Program-made: the position numbers and the translations under genes | Notes under the pieces: generated by a model | Seen by the model: only the letters and a program-made list of their open reading frames with translations | Told to the model about the DNA's origin: nothing | The model's database searches: none | Assembly (NCBI GenBank): GCA_965222725.1 | Contig: OZ244969.1 | Location: 992,001-1,056,000 of the forward strand | Length of the DNA stretch: 64,000 bases | Reading direction: 5' to 3' | From: GCA-2748575 sp965222725 | Lineage (GTDB): Bacteria; Pseudomonadota; Gammaproteobacteria; Pseudomonadales; Ketobacteraceae | Shown here: one piece after another, positions 34,864-44,597 of the stretch | How the letters are laid out: each line of letters starts with the position of its first letter | Position numbering within the stretch: position 1 is the stretch's first letter

Positions 34864-36237
34864 TTATTTTTTAGTCGGACGTTTCCATCCATCCAGGGTC
34901 AGTTGTTTAGCCCGGGTTAAAGTGAGCTTGTCTGCCGGCGCATTTTTGGCGATGGTAGAACCGGCACCGATCGTTGCGCCTTCGCCAATTTCCACAGGCG
35001 CCACCAGGGAGGAATTGGATCCGATAAAGGCCTTATCGCCGATAACCGTTTTATGTTTATTAACACCATCATAATTGCAGGTAATGGTGCCGGCACCCAC
35101 ATTCACATCTTTGCCCAGTTCGCTGTCGCCCACATAGGACAGATGATTCACCTTGCTGCCTTCACCAATAACGGCTTTTTTGGTTTCCACAAAGTTACCC
35201 ACCTTGGCATTGCGATGCATCTGGGTGCCGGGCCGCAAGCGGGCAAAGGGACCGATCTGGCAGGAGGCGTCCACCACTGCGTTCTCAATCACCGAGTTGG
35301 CCTGGATTACCACGTTATCACCGATACGACTGTTGATAATCAGGCAGTTGGGGCCCACTTCCACATGTTCCCCTAATTGCACGTTGCCTTCAAACACCGC
35401 ATTCACATCGATAAAGCAATCTTTGCCCACGGTGACGTTACCGCGTATATCCAGCCGATCAGGATCCGCCAGGGTAGCACCGGCAATCATCAGTTCCCGG
35501 GCCTGAGCCTTTTGGTAGAGTCTTTCCAGATTAGCCAGCTGCACCTTGTCGTTGACCCCTTCCACTTCCATGGGGTCTGTCACCACCGTGGCGTTAACGG
35601 ACACATGTTCGTCGTTGGCCATTTTCACGATATCGGTCAGATAGTATTCGCCCTGGGCATTGTCGCTGCTCAGTTGTGGCAACCAGGATGCCAAAAGATC
35701 CGTGTTAACCAGCATGATGCCGGTGTTGACCTCATTGATCTGGCGCTGGACGTCGCTGGCGTCCTTTTCCTCAACGATTCGGGTCACATGATAGGACTCA
35801 TCGCGAATGATACGGCCATAACCACTGGCATCATCCAGTTTAACGGTTAAAACACCACAACCGTCGGTAGCGGTTTCTTCCATAAAGCTGTTGAGGCTGG
35901 CGACGGTCACCAGCGGCACATCACCGTACAGGATCAGGGTACGGGTGCCGGGTTCCAGCTCAGGTAATGCCTGCTGTACGGCATGGCCGGTGCCCAGTTG
36001 TTCTTTCTGTTCCACCCAGACGATGGGCGCGTCACTGAAGGTTTCATCAATGGTTTCACGAACCAGATCACCACCGTGGCCATAGACCACAATCACTTTA
36101 TTGGCCTTCAGATTGAGAGAAGTGGTAAGCACATGAGATAAAAGGGGTTTTTTGGCCAGTGGTTGCAGCACCTTGGGCAGGTTCGACTCCATCCTGGAGC
36201 CTTTACCTGCCGCCAATATCACTACATTAAGGTTCAT
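34864..36237 (-). CDS. glmU: Bifunctional UDP-GlcNAc pyrophosphorylase / GlcN-1-P acetyltransferase
   Basis: The 457-residue enzyme has the N-terminal nucleotidyltransferase motif LAAGKGSRM and a C-terminal left-handed beta-helix of hexapeptide repeats (e.g. IGDNVVIQANSVIENAVVD) carrying the acetyltransferase site. It makes UDP-N-acetylglucosamine from the GlmS-derived sugar. Gene order and spacing with glmS are standard for gammaproteobacteria. Confidence 0.97.
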   Translation of the reverse strand: MNLNVVILAAGKGSRMESNLPKVLQPLAKKPLLSHVLTTSLNLKANKVIVVYGHGGDLVRETIDETFSDAPIVWVEQKEQLGTGHAVQQALPELEPGTRTLILYGDVPLVTVASLNSFMEETATDGCGVLTVKLDDASGYGRIIRDESYHVTRIVEEKDASDVQRQINEVNTGIMLVNTDLLASWLPQLSSDNAQGEYYLTDIVKMANDEHVSVNATVVTDPMEVEGVNDKVQLANLERLYQKAQARELMIAGATLADPDRLDIRGNVTVGKDCFIDVNAVFEGNVQLGEHVEVGPNCLIINSRIGDNVVIQANSVIENAVVDASCQIGPFARLRPGTQMHRNAKVGNFVETKKAVIGEGSKVNHLSYVGDSELGKDVNVGAGTITCNYDGVNKHKTVIGDKAFIGSNSSLVAPVEIGEGATIGAGSTIAKNAPADKLTLTRAKQLTLDGWKRPTKK

Positions 36238-36318
36238 GTGCTTACCTCGGTACTTGAATTCTGATCAGTTTGTTGCGGCTTTGTGCTTCATCCATCACAA
36301 AGATAGATTAAATAAAAC

Positions 36319-36352
36319 AAAAAAGGGCAGCAAATATGCCGCCCTTTTTATA
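36319..36352 (-). terminator. Terminator of the atp operon
   Basis: An AAAAAGGGC...GCCCTTTTT hairpin (36321-36350) with A and T runs on both sides lies 34 bp beyond the atpC stop in the minus direction. It separates atp from glmUS. Confidence 0.85.
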
Positions 36353-36385
36353 CCTGAAAAACATGAAGCTTTCAGTAATTTACAC

Positions 36386-36811
36386 TTATTTACCCAGCTT
36401 CCGCTTCAGTTGCTGAATGGTACGCAGCTGCGCCGCGGCTTCAGCCAGCTGAGCGGCAGCGGTGGAATAATCGATGTCGCTTTGCTGATTATTCAACGCC
36501 TTACGGGCATCTTCCATCGCCTGCTGTGCAGCAGCTTCGTTCACGTCATCAGCACGCAGTGCCGTGTCAGCGAGAACAGTTACCACCTTGGGCTGTACTT
36601 CCAGCATACCACCGGAGACATAGTACACCTCTTCATCACCATTCTGCTTAATCACACGCACAGGGCCTGGGTCAAGCTGGGTGAGAAGCGGCGCGTGACC
36701 CGGGGCAATACCCAGGTCACCCATAGCACCGTGTGCGATAACCATCTCTACGAGGCCAGAGAAGATCTCATTTTCGGCGCTAACGATATCGCAGTGTACG
36801 GTCATAGCCAT
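36386..36811 (-). CDS. atpC: ATP synthase F1 subunit epsilon
   Basis: The 141-residue product begins MAMTVHCDIVSAENEIFSG, the epsilon beta-sandwich, and ends in the two-helix domain (EDARKALNNQQSDIDYSTAA). It is part of the central stalk and regulates hydrolysis. It is last of the atpIBEFHAGDC operon, 26 bp after atpD. Confidence 0.96.
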   Translation of the reverse strand: MAMTVHCDIVSAENEIFSGLVEMVIAHGAMGDLGIAPGHAPLLTQLDPGPVRVIKQNGDEEVYYVSGGMLEVQPKVVTVLADTALRADDVNEAAAQQAMEDARKALNNQQSDIDYSTAAAQLAEAAAQLRTIQQLKRKLGK

Positions 36812-36837
36812 AATTCTCTCTCCCGATCAGGGGGCTG

Positions 36838-38235
36838 TTACATGGATTTTGCTTTCTCGATGGCTTCGTCGATAGTACCAACCATGTAGAAGGCCTGCTC
36901 CGGAAGTGCATCGTGCTCACCCGCAAGAATGGCGTTAAAACCGCGAATGGTCTCTTTCAGCGACACGTACTTACCAGGTGAACCGGTAAATACTTCTGCG
37001 ACGTGGAACGGCTGAGACAGGAAGCGCTCAATCTTACGGGCACGGCTTACTGTGGTCTTGTCTTCTTCAGACAGCTCGTCCATACCCAGAATCGCGATGA
37101 TGTCTTTCAGCTCTTTATAACGCTGCAGTACCGACTGTACACCACGGGCAGCATCATAGTGTTCCGCACCAATGATCAGAGGATCCAGCTGACGGGAGGT
37201 GGAATCCAGAGGATCTACCGCAGGATAAATACCTTTCGCAGCGATATCACGGCTCAGTACTACTGTTGAGTCCAGGTGCGAGAAGGTGGTGGCCGGCGAG
37301 GGGTCAGTCAAGTCATCCGCAGGTACGTATACGGCCTGGATGGATGTGATAGAACCGGTTTTGGTAGAGGTGATACGTTCCTGAAGAACACCCATCTCTT
37401 CCGCCAGTGTGGGCTGGTAACCTACCGCAGAAGGCATACGACCCAACAGTGCCGATACTTCGGTACCTGCCAGTGTGTAACGGTAGATGTTATCGACGAA
37501 CAAGAGTACGTCACGTCCTTCGTCACGGAATTTTTCCGCCATGGTCAGACCGGTCAGGGCCACACGAAGACGGTTACCCGGCGGCTCGTTCATCTGGCCG
37601 TAAACCATCGCCACTTTGGACTTGTCGAATTGCTCAACGTTTACAACGCCGGCTTCCTGCATTTCGTGGTAGAAGTCGTTACCCTCACGAGTACGCTCAC
37701 CAACACCTGCGAATACAGACAGACCGGAGTGCTCTGTTGCGATGTTGTTGATCAGTTCCATCATGTTTACGGTTTTACCTACACCGGCACCACCGAACAG
37801 ACCAACTTTACCACCTTTAGCGAAGGGACAAACCAGATCGATTACCTTGATACCTGTTTCCAGGATCTCGGCACTGGCTGCCTGCTCTTCATAAGTCGGT
37901 GCTTTACGGTGAATGGGCATACGCTCCTGTTCACCAATGTCGCCACACTCATCAATGGGGCGACCCAGAACGTCCATGATACGGCCAAGAGTTTCAATGC
38001 CCACGGGTACACTGATGGGTGCACCTGTGCCCGAAACATTCAAACCGCGACGAAGACCTTCTGTACTACCCATTGCGATAGTACGAACTACACCGTCGCC
38101 AAGCTGCTGCTGAACTTCAAGTACTGTTTCAGCATTCTCAACATTTAGTGCGTCGTACACGTTGGGTACAGAATCACGCGGAAACTCAACGTCGATTACC
38201 GCGCCGATGATTTGTACGATACGTCCGCTACTCAT
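36838..38235 (-). CDS. atpD: ATP synthase F1 catalytic subunit beta
   Basis: The 465-residue catalytic subunit has the P-loop GGAGVGKT, the catalytic GERTREGND block and the regulatory DELSEED loop (GMDELSEEDK). Normal in length and composition; no anomalies. Confidence 0.98.
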   Translation of the reverse strand: MSSGRIVQIIGAVIDVEFPRDSVPNVYDALNVENAETVLEVQQQLGDGVVRTIAMGSTEGLRRGLNVSGTGAPISVPVGIETLGRIMDVLGRPIDECGDIGEQERMPIHRKAPTYEEQAASAEILETGIKVIDLVCPFAKGGKVGLFGGAGVGKTVNMMELINNIATEHSGLSVFAGVGERTREGNDFYHEMQEAGVVNVEQFDKSKVAMVYGQMNEPPGNRLRVALTGLTMAEKFRDEGRDVLLFVDNIYRYTLAGTEVSALLGRMPSAVGYQPTLAEEMGVLQERITSTKTGSITSIQAVYVPADDLTDPSPATTFSHLDSTVVLSRDIAAKGIYPAVDPLDSTSRQLDPLIIGAEHYDAARGVQSVLQRYKELKDIIAILGMDELSEEDKTTVSRARKIERFLSQPFHVAEVFTGSPGKYVSLKETIRGFNAILAGEHDALPEQAFYMVGTIDEAIEKAKSM

Positions 38236-38295
38236 TTCAGTTTCCTCTTAACCGTAAAATGATTGGGCTTTACCCTAAAACTTAATTTGAAACCG

Positions 38296-39156
38296 CTATA
38301 CCGCAGCTGCACCACCCACGATCTCGGAGATCTCCTGGGTAATGGCTGCCTGACGTGCTTTGTTGTACACAAGCTCCAGATCGTAAATAAGCTCACCGGC
38401 ATTATCGGTGGCTGATTTCATGGCAATCATACGAGCAGCTTGCTCACAGGCAGTGTTTTCCACAACACCCTGATACACTTGTGATTCAATAAAGCGAACC
38501 AGCAGTTGATCGAGAATTTCTTTGGCTTCCGGCTCATAAATGTAATCCCAGTGATGTTTGTACTCTTCATCATCCTGGGCTTTCAGGGGAAGCATCTGAC
38601 GCGCTGTTGGTGCTTGCGTCATGGTGTTAACAAATTCATTGTTCACCAGGAACAGACGATCAATCTTGCCGTCGTCGTAGGCATCTAACATCACTTTGAC
38701 AGAACCGATCAGGCTTTCCACGCTGGGTGCGTCACCCAGGCCGGATACCGTGGCTACTACGTTGCCGCCCACAGAGCGGAAAAAGCTCTGGGCTTTGCTT
38801 CCGATCAGTGCCAGATCAACTTCTGCACCTTTTTCCTTCCATTGCTTGGTTAAAGCAATGACGGATTTGAATAAGTTAATGTTCAAACCACCACAAAGAC
38901 CGCGATCCGTGGAAACTACAATCACACCCACGCGTTTTACATCACGCTCTTCCATATAACTGTGGCGATACTCCGGATTGGAGCTGGCCAGGTGTGATAC
39001 CACTTGACGAATCTTTTCGGCGTAAGGTTTTGAAGCAGCCATACGATCCTGCGCTTTACGCATCTTACTTGCTGCTACCAGTTCCATAGCAGAAGTGATC
39101 TTTTGCGTATTTTTGATACTACCGATTTTGGTACGTATTTCTTTTGCGCTAGACAT
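38296..39156 (-). CDS. atpG: ATP synthase F1 subunit gamma
   Basis: The 286-residue central-stalk subunit starts with the helix IRTKIGSIKNTQKITSAMEL. It has STDRGLCGGLN in the middle and the closing helix ending TQEISEIVGGA. These are standard gamma signatures. Confidence 0.97.
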   Translation of the reverse strand: MSSAKEIRTKIGSIKNTQKITSAMELVAASKMRKAQDRMAASKPYAEKIRQVVSHLASSNPEYRHSYMEERDVKRVGVIVVSTDRGLCGGLNINLFKSVIALTKQWKEKGAEVDLALIGSKAQSFFRSVGGNVVATVSGLGDAPSVESLIGSVKVMLDAYDDGKIDRLFLVNNEFVNTMTQAPTARQMLPLKAQDDEEYKHHWDYIYEPEAKEILDQLLVRFIESQVYQGVVENTACEQAARMIAMKSATDNAGELIYDLELVYNKARQAAITQEISEIVGGAAAV

Positions 39157-39212
39157 AGATCTACCTAAAATCCGAAACGGGGCAGCGAAAGCTCACTGCC
39201 CCGGATTTGAAA

Positions 39213-40757
39213 TTACCAAGTCTGAGTTGACTTGAACTTCTCAACCAATGCTTTGAATTGGCCTTCAATCTCGTCGTTCCAGTCGCCTTTCTCATTAACT
39301 TTGGCCATCAGGTCAGCGTTTTCAGAGTTGGCGTAGGACAGCAGAGCTGCTTCGAAGTCCAGAACCTTGTTAAGCTCGATGTCTTCCAGGAAACCTTCGT
39401 TTGCCACGAAGAGTACCAGACCCATCTCGGCAACACTCAGCGGAGAGTATTGCTTCTGCTTCATCAGTTCGGTAACACGTTGACCGTGCTCCAGCTGCTT
39501 ACGGGTTGCTTCGTCAAGGTCAGAAGCGAACTGGGCGAATGCCGCCAGTTCACGATACTGAGCCAGTGCCAGACGAATACCGCCACCCAGCTTTTTGATG
39601 ATCTTGGTTTGTGCTGCACCACCAACCCGCGATACCGAGATACCAGCGTTCATCGCAGGACGGATACCGGAGTTGAACAGGTCAGTTTCCAGGAAGATCT
39701 GACCGTCAGTAATAGAGATTACGTTGGTCGGTACGAACGCAGATACGTCACCCGCCTGGGTTTCGATGATAGGCAGGGCCGTCAGAGAACCGGTCTGGCC
39801 TTTCACTTCACCGTTAGTGAACTTCTCAACGTAGTCAGCGTTTACACGGGCAGCACGTTCCAGCAGACGGGAGTGCAGATAGAAAACGTCACCAGGATAG
39901 GCTTCACGGCCCGGCGGACGACGCAGCAGCAGGGAGATCTGACGATAAGCCCAAGCCTGTTTGGTCAGGTCATCGTATACGATCAGTGCGTCTTCACCGC
40001 GATCGCGGAAGAACTCACCCATGGTACAACCGGCGAAAGGTGCCAGAAACTGCAGTGCGGCAGGATCAGCTGCACCGGCAGCAACCACGATGGTGTGGTC
40101 CATGGCGCCGTGCTCTTCCAGCTTACGTACCACACCGGCAATAGAAGATTGCTTCTGACCGATGGCGACGTAGATACACTTAATGCCGGTACCTTTCTGG
40201 TTGATGATGGTATCAACCGCAACCGCTGATTTACCGATCTGACGGTCACCGATAATCAGTTCCCGCTGGCCGCGACCGATAGGGGTCATGGCGTCGATGG
40301 ATTTCAGACCAGTCTGCACTGGCTGATCAACGGATTGACGGGCGATAACACCAGGTGCAACCTTTTCGATTACGTCAGTCTGGGTTGCTTTCAGCGGACC
40401 CTTACCATCGATGGGGTTACCCAGAGGATCAACAACACGACCCAGCAGTTCATTACCGACCGGTACTTCAAGTACTTTACCAGTACAACGGGCTTTCTGA
40501 CCTTCGGCCAGGCCCAGGTAATCACCCAGTACCACGGCACCTACAGAATCCTGCTCCAGGTTAAGAGCCATACCGTAGATGTTGTTATCAAATTCAATCA
40601 TCTCACCGTACATTACGTCGGCAAGACCATGAATACGCACGATACCGTCAGATACGCTTACAATAGTACCTTCGTTACGTGCTTCAGAGCTTGTATCTAA
40701 ATTAGCGATGCGCTGTTTGATAAGCTCGCTAATTTCTGATGGGTTGAGTTGTTGCAT
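39213..40757 (-). CDS. atpA: ATP synthase F1 subunit alpha
   Basis: The 514-residue subunit starts MQQLNPSEISELIKQRI. It has the P-loop GDRQIGKSA, the YDDLTKQAWAYRQ block and the alpha signature around PAMNAGISVSRVGG. It provides the non-catalytic nucleotide sites of F1. Confidence 0.98.
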   Translation of the reverse strand: MQQLNPSEISELIKQRIANLDTSSEARNEGTIVSVSDGIVRIHGLADVMYGEMIEFDNNIYGMALNLEQDSVGAVVLGDYLGLAEGQKARCTGKVLEVPVGNELLGRVVDPLGNPIDGKGPLKATQTDVIEKVAPGVIARQSVDQPVQTGLKSIDAMTPIGRGQRELIIGDRQIGKSAVAVDTIINQKGTGIKCIYVAIGQKQSSIAGVVRKLEEHGAMDHTIVVAAGAADPAALQFLAPFAGCTMGEFFRDRGEDALIVYDDLTKQAWAYRQISLLLRRPPGREAYPGDVFYLHSRLLERAARVNADYVEKFTNGEVKGQTGSLTALPIIETQAGDVSAFVPTNVISITDGQIFLETDLFNSGIRPAMNAGISVSRVGGAAQTKIIKKLGGGIRLALAQYRELAAFAQFASDLDEATRKQLEHGQRVTELMKQKQYSPLSVAEMGLVLFVANEGFLEDIELNKVLDFEAALLSYANSENADLMAKVNEKGDWNDEIEGQFKALVEKFKSTQTW

Positions 40758-40773
40758 GCTAGGATCCTCAAAC

Positions 40774-41310
40774 TCAAGAATTCAATGTTTCGGCCAACTT
40801 AGCGAGCTTGCCTCGTACTGAGCTATCAAGAACTAAATCACCGGCTCGAATGACGACGCCACCAATCAATGATTTATCCTCGGTCGACGTTAAATTGACC
40901 TCGCGGCCTAATTTACGTTTTAAAGCTTCAGCAAGCTTGGTCGCCTGGTCGTCTGATAATGCAAAAGCGCTGGCTACTTCCACGTCCACACTCATCTCTT
41001 TTTGAGACTTGAGCTGTTCAAACAGCGAGTGAATTTCGCCAAGGGCGGAAAGACGCTTATTGTTTGCTAACAACCGAATAAAGTTTTTAACACCTTCATT
41101 CAGTTTATCGGAACCAACATTAATAAAAGCTTCTGCTTGGTCGGCAGCCGTTGTTTTGGGATCAGAGATATAAGTCACGAAGTCTTTATCCTGAGCCACT
41201 GCGGCTGCGAAACCCAACATATCAGACCATTCAGCGAGCGAACCATTTTCGTCCGCATACTGGAAGGCTGCTTTTGCGTAAGGCCGAGCAACTGTCGTTA
41301 GTTCTGCCAT
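40774..41310 (-). CDS. atpH: ATP synthase subunit delta
   Basis: The 178-residue peripheral-stalk subunit has the N-terminal helical domain starting TVARPYAKAAFQYA and the C-terminal signature SLIGGVVIRAGDLVLDSSVRGKL. It connects F1 to the b-subunit dimer. Confidence 0.96.
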   Translation of the reverse strand: MAELTTVARPYAKAAFQYADENGSLAEWSDMLGFAAAVAQDKDFVTYISDPKTTAADQAEAFINVGSDKLNEGVKNFIRLLANNKRLSALGEIHSLFEQLKSQKEMSVDVEVASAFALSDDQATKLAEALKRKLGREVNLTSTEDKSLIGGVVIRAGDLVLDSSVRGKLAKLAETLNS

Positions 41311-41322
41311 TTTAATGTTCCG

Positions 41323-41793
41323 TTATAGCTCTGATGCTAATTGATCAAGCATCTTGCTGTGAGCTTCTGCGTCAACAGAAGAACCAAGAATCTTTTCCGC
41401 ACCGGCAACAGACAGCACAGAAATCTGGGCGCGCAGTGTTTCTTTGGCGCGGTTGATTTCCTGCTCTACTTCAGACTGAGCTGCAGTTTTGATTCGCTCA
41501 CCCTCGGCACGGGCCTGATCTTTGGCTTCTTCAACAAGTTGACTTGCTCGTTTGTTTGCCTGCTCAATAAGTTCAGCAGCATGGGATTTTGCTTCACGCA
41601 AAGTTTCCGCCGCTTTCTCTTTTGCCAGTTCCAGGTCCTTTTCAGCCTGGTCGGCTTGTTGCAGGCCGCTCGCAATTTTTTCCTGGCGTTCACGCATTGC
41701 TGCGATCAATGGTGGCCACACGAACTTCATGCAGAACCACACAAAGACTGCAAAGGCAATCGCCTGGCCAATGAGTGTTGCGTTAATGTTCAT
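41323..41793 (-). CDS. atpF: ATP synthase F0 subunit b
   Basis: The 156-residue subunit has one N-terminal membrane helix (residues ~5-27, ending FVWPPLIAAM) and a long charged coiled coil, which dimerises as the peripheral stalk. Confidence 0.96.
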   Translation of the reverse strand: MNINATLIGQAIAFAVFVWFCMKFVWPPLIAAMRERQEKIASGLQQADQAEKDLELAKEKAAETLREAKSHAAELIEQANKRASQLVEEAKDQARAEGERIKTAAQSEVEQEINRAKETLRAQISVLSVAGAEKILGSSVDAEAHSKMLDQLASEL

Positions 41794-41851
41794 ACCAAAG
41801 CCTCTCGCTCAATGGATTGGGATGTTGTTCCTTTAAAAGAGCGAAGTTCTG

Positions 41852-42088
41852 TTAGGCAAGAACGAAGATCATGTACATGCCGATACCAACACCGATCATT
41901 GGAACCGCGTCCAACAGACCTGCCATCAGGAACATTTTACCTTGAAGCATTGGCGCCATTTCAGGCTGACGGGCAGTACCTTCTAACAGGCGACCGCCAA
42001 GCAAACCGAAACCGATTGCTGTACCGAGTGCACCCATACCAATCATAAGGCCAGCTGCGATTAATACTAAAGCAGATGCAGTTTCCAT
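41852..42088 (-). CDS. atpE: ATP synthase F0 subunit c
   Basis: The 78-residue hairpin proteolipid has the glycine-rich first helix, the polar loop ARQPEM, and the ion-binding carboxylate Asp60 in GLLDAVPMIGVG. The lack of the Gln/Ser ligand pattern of Na+ enzymes suggests a proton-driven ring. Confidence 0.96.
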   Translation of the reverse strand: METASALVLIAAGLMIGMGALGTAIGFGLLGGRLLEGTARQPEMAPMLQGKMFLMAGLLDAVPMIGVGIGMYMIFVLA

Positions 42089-42148
42089 GATATCTCCTGG
42101 TTTTAAGTCAAGGGTTATTGAAAGTTAGTGTTAAGTTGTAAATAAATC

Positions 42149-43003
42149 CTAGTGATCTTCATGTGCCATGCTGAGATACACAATTGTCAGAACCATGAAG
42201 ATGAAAGCTTGCAGGGTTATGACAAGAATGTGGAAGATGGCCCAGCCCAGCTGCAGCACACCACCCAGAGTTCCCAACAACACACCGGCGCTGTACAGCA
42301 GCGCTATCAGAATGAAGATCATTTCACCCGCATACATGTTACCGAAAAGACGCAGACCCAGTGACACCGGTTTGGCGATCAGGTTGACGGTTTCCAGGAA
42401 CAGGTTGATGGGGATAAATATCATTTTCAGCAGAATGTTATCGCTGTTAAAAGGATGCAGTGCCAGTTCACCGGCAAAACCACCGATGCCTTTCACTTTA
42501 ATGCTGTAGTAGATGATCATCAGGAAGACGGAGAACGACATACCCAGGGTAATGTTCGGATCCGTGCTGGGAACAATCTTCATGTAATCAACACCGGCCA
42601 TCAGGAACAGGTGCGGAATAAAGTCTACCGGGATCAGGTCCATGAGGTTCATCAGGAAAACCCAGCAGAAAATAGTCAGAGACAGGGGAGCAATCAGGGG
42701 ATTACGGCCGTGGAAACTTTCTTTGACGGTGGTGTCGACAAATTCCACGAGAATTTCGACAAAATTCTGAAACCCGGTGGGGATATCGGTGCTGGCTTTT
42801 TTGGCAGCCATGCGGAACAGAAACAGGAAAAACACGCCCAGACCAACGGACCAGCCCAGCGAATCGACGTGAAACGCCCAGAATCCCATGTCTGCGACAT
42901 CCTGGCCGCTATGGGCGAAACCCCAGGTACCATCAGGATATTTACCATAAACCAGATTGGTCAAATGGTGCTGTATATACTCTTTAGAACTTCCAGCTGC
43001 CAT
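42149..43003 (-). CDS. atpB: ATP synthase F0 subunit a
   Basis: The 284-residue multi-helix subunit has the essential arginine in SLGLRLFGNMYAGE and conserved LMDLIPVDFIP. With the c-ring it forms the proton path. Length and topology are normal. Confidence 0.96.
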   Translation of the reverse strand: MAAGSSKEYIQHHLTNLVYGKYPDGTWGFAHSGQDVADMGFWAFHVDSLGWSVGLGVFFLFLFRMAAKKASTDIPTGFQNFVEILVEFVDTTVKESFHGRNPLIAPLSLTIFCWVFLMNLMDLIPVDFIPHLFLMAGVDYMKIVPSTDPNITLGMSFSVFLMIIYYSIKVKGIGGFAGELALHPFNSDNILLKMIFIPINLFLETVNLIAKPVSLGLRLFGNMYAGEMIFILIALLYSAGVLLGTLGGVLQLGWAIFHILVITLQAFIFMVLTIVYLSMAHEDH

Positions 43004-43081
43004 GGAGTCGTATACCCTTATCTGTTGGTTTTTTCGTCTAGTTGCCTTTGTGCCGGCAAGTGCGGACCGCTGTACGGGGTA

Positions 43082-43480
43082 CTAGGCTTTGCGCAAAAAC
43101 AGCGGTGCTAACCAGGCCACGCTTTGTACTGCAATGAATGCCAGGATCACAGCGGCGGCGTTTTCCTTTGCCCCTTCGACAAAGCGAAACACCATGATGA
43201 ACGACAAAATGGCGATAACGAACTTACCGGTTTCTCCACGGTAGAACGCTTTGATCATCTGGGAAGAGGCGCTTGCGCCCGAGTACCGGAATGCCTGAAG
43301 TGCGAAATAGCCATTCGCAATCGTTGCAATCCATCCCCCGGATAATGCTGCTATTGCAGCCATTTTGTCGGTTATCAGCAGTGTTAACAGAGGAATGATG
43401 GTAGCAAGTACCGCCTGTGATCCAACCACATAGACTGCGAGATGCCTGTCATTCAGGCGTCTGGGCTTTACCACAAGCAC
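43082..43480 (-). CDS. atpI: ATP synthase assembly protein AtpI
   Basis: The 132-residue membrane protein has four helices and sits first in the atp operon, the usual place of AtpI, a helper for c-ring assembly. The ~145 bp upstream, before parB ends, should hold the operon promoter. Confidence 0.88.
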   Translation of the reverse strand: MLVVKPRRLNDRHLAVYVVGSQAVLATIIPLLTLLITDKMAAIAALSGGWIATIANGYFALQAFRYSGASASSQMIKAFYRGETGKFVIAILSFIMVFRFVEGAKENAAAVILAFIAVQSVAWLAPLFLRKA

Positions 43481-43625
43481 ACCAATTTCCAGCTTTGTTA
43501 ACGACCACTGCCCTGTCGTTAGCGATTCAGCAGTGTTGAAACCTCAGGAATTTCGCGGGTTTCCCAAGGCGTCAAGCGGTGCAGATTATAGAGACTTTCA
43601 TTTAGGCAAGCAATAGAACCGGCTG

Positions 43626-44519
43626 CTATTTAATGTGGGCGAGAATTCCGTCCAGCTCATCGAGGCTGCCGTAACGGATCACCAGCTTGCCTTTACCTTT
43701 GGCAGTGTGCTGGATCATGACCGGTGCGCCGAGGGTATCCGACAGGTCGTCCTGGAGTTTGCGCACGTTAGGATCGAGCTTTTCTTCCGGTTTGGCGGTG
43801 GCTTCCTGTTGCAGGCGACGCACCAGGGATTCCGCCTGCCGTACCGACAGCCCTTTGGCGGCGATGGTACGGGCAGCTTCGGTTTGTTTACCGGATTCCA
43901 GAGTGAGGATAGCGCGGGCATGGCCCATTTCAATGTCGCCCCGCTCCAGCATGGTCTTGGCTTCGCTGCTCAGATTCATCAGCCGCAGCAGGTTGGTCAC
44001 GGTCGTGCGTGATTTGCCGACGGCCTCCGCCACCTGCTGCTGGGTGAGTTCGAATTCTTCCTGAAAGCGGTGCAGGGCCATGGCTTCTTCAATGGGATTC
44101 AGGTCTTCCCGCTGAATGTTCTCGATCAGCGCCATGGCAATGGCGGCTTCATCCGCCACTTCGCGGATAACACAGGGCACCTTGTCCAGACCGGCCAGCT
44201 GGCTGGCACGCCAGCGGCGTTCACCGGCAATGATCTCGTACTGGTTCTTACCGGTGGGGCGCACCACGATGGGCTGCATCACGCCCTGGGTCTTGATGCT
44301 CTGGGCCAGTTCTTCCAGCGCCTGGGGATCCATATCCCGGCGGGGCTGATAACGGCCGCGCTCCAGAAACTCTATGGGCAAATGTTTCAGCACACCATCA
44401 ATGGTTTCCTGGGCCGTGGGATCCAGTTGCTCTTCCGACGTGGTGATTTCCTGCTTGGGAGGCGCGGCACTGCTGATCAGTGCATCGAGTCCGCGGCCGA
44501 GGCCTTTACGCTTTGCCAT
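43626..44519 (-). CDS. parB: Chromosome-partitioning protein ParB
   Basis: The 297-residue CTP-dependent clamp protein has the N-terminal AKRKGLGRGLDALI, the CTP-binding GERRWRAS, a helix-turn-helix (LTQQQVAEAVGKSRTTVTNLLR) and a C-terminal dimerisation domain. It loads at parS; two perfect parS sites are inside recF at 55907 and 56555. It follows parA by 78 bp. Confidence 0.97.
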   Translation of the reverse strand: MAKRKGLGRGLDALISSAAPPKQEITTSEEQLDPTAQETIDGVLKHLPIEFLERGRYQPRRDMDPQALEELAQSIKTQGVMQPIVVRPTGKNQYEIIAGERRWRASQLAGLDKVPCVIREVADEAAIAMALIENIQREDLNPIEEAMALHRFQEEFELTQQQVAEAVGKSRTTVTNLLRLMNLSSEAKTMLERGDIEMGHARAILTLESGKQTEAARTIAAKGLSVRQAESLVRRLQQEATAKPEEKLDPNVRKLQDDLSDTLGAPVMIQHTAKGKGKLVIRYGSLDELDGILAHIK

Positions 44520-44597
44520 GAGATTCCTGTTGTCGTTATTGGGCGCTGAGTCAGAAATTCTGAATTATAAACCCCTTGCGGGATTCCTCAATCTTGC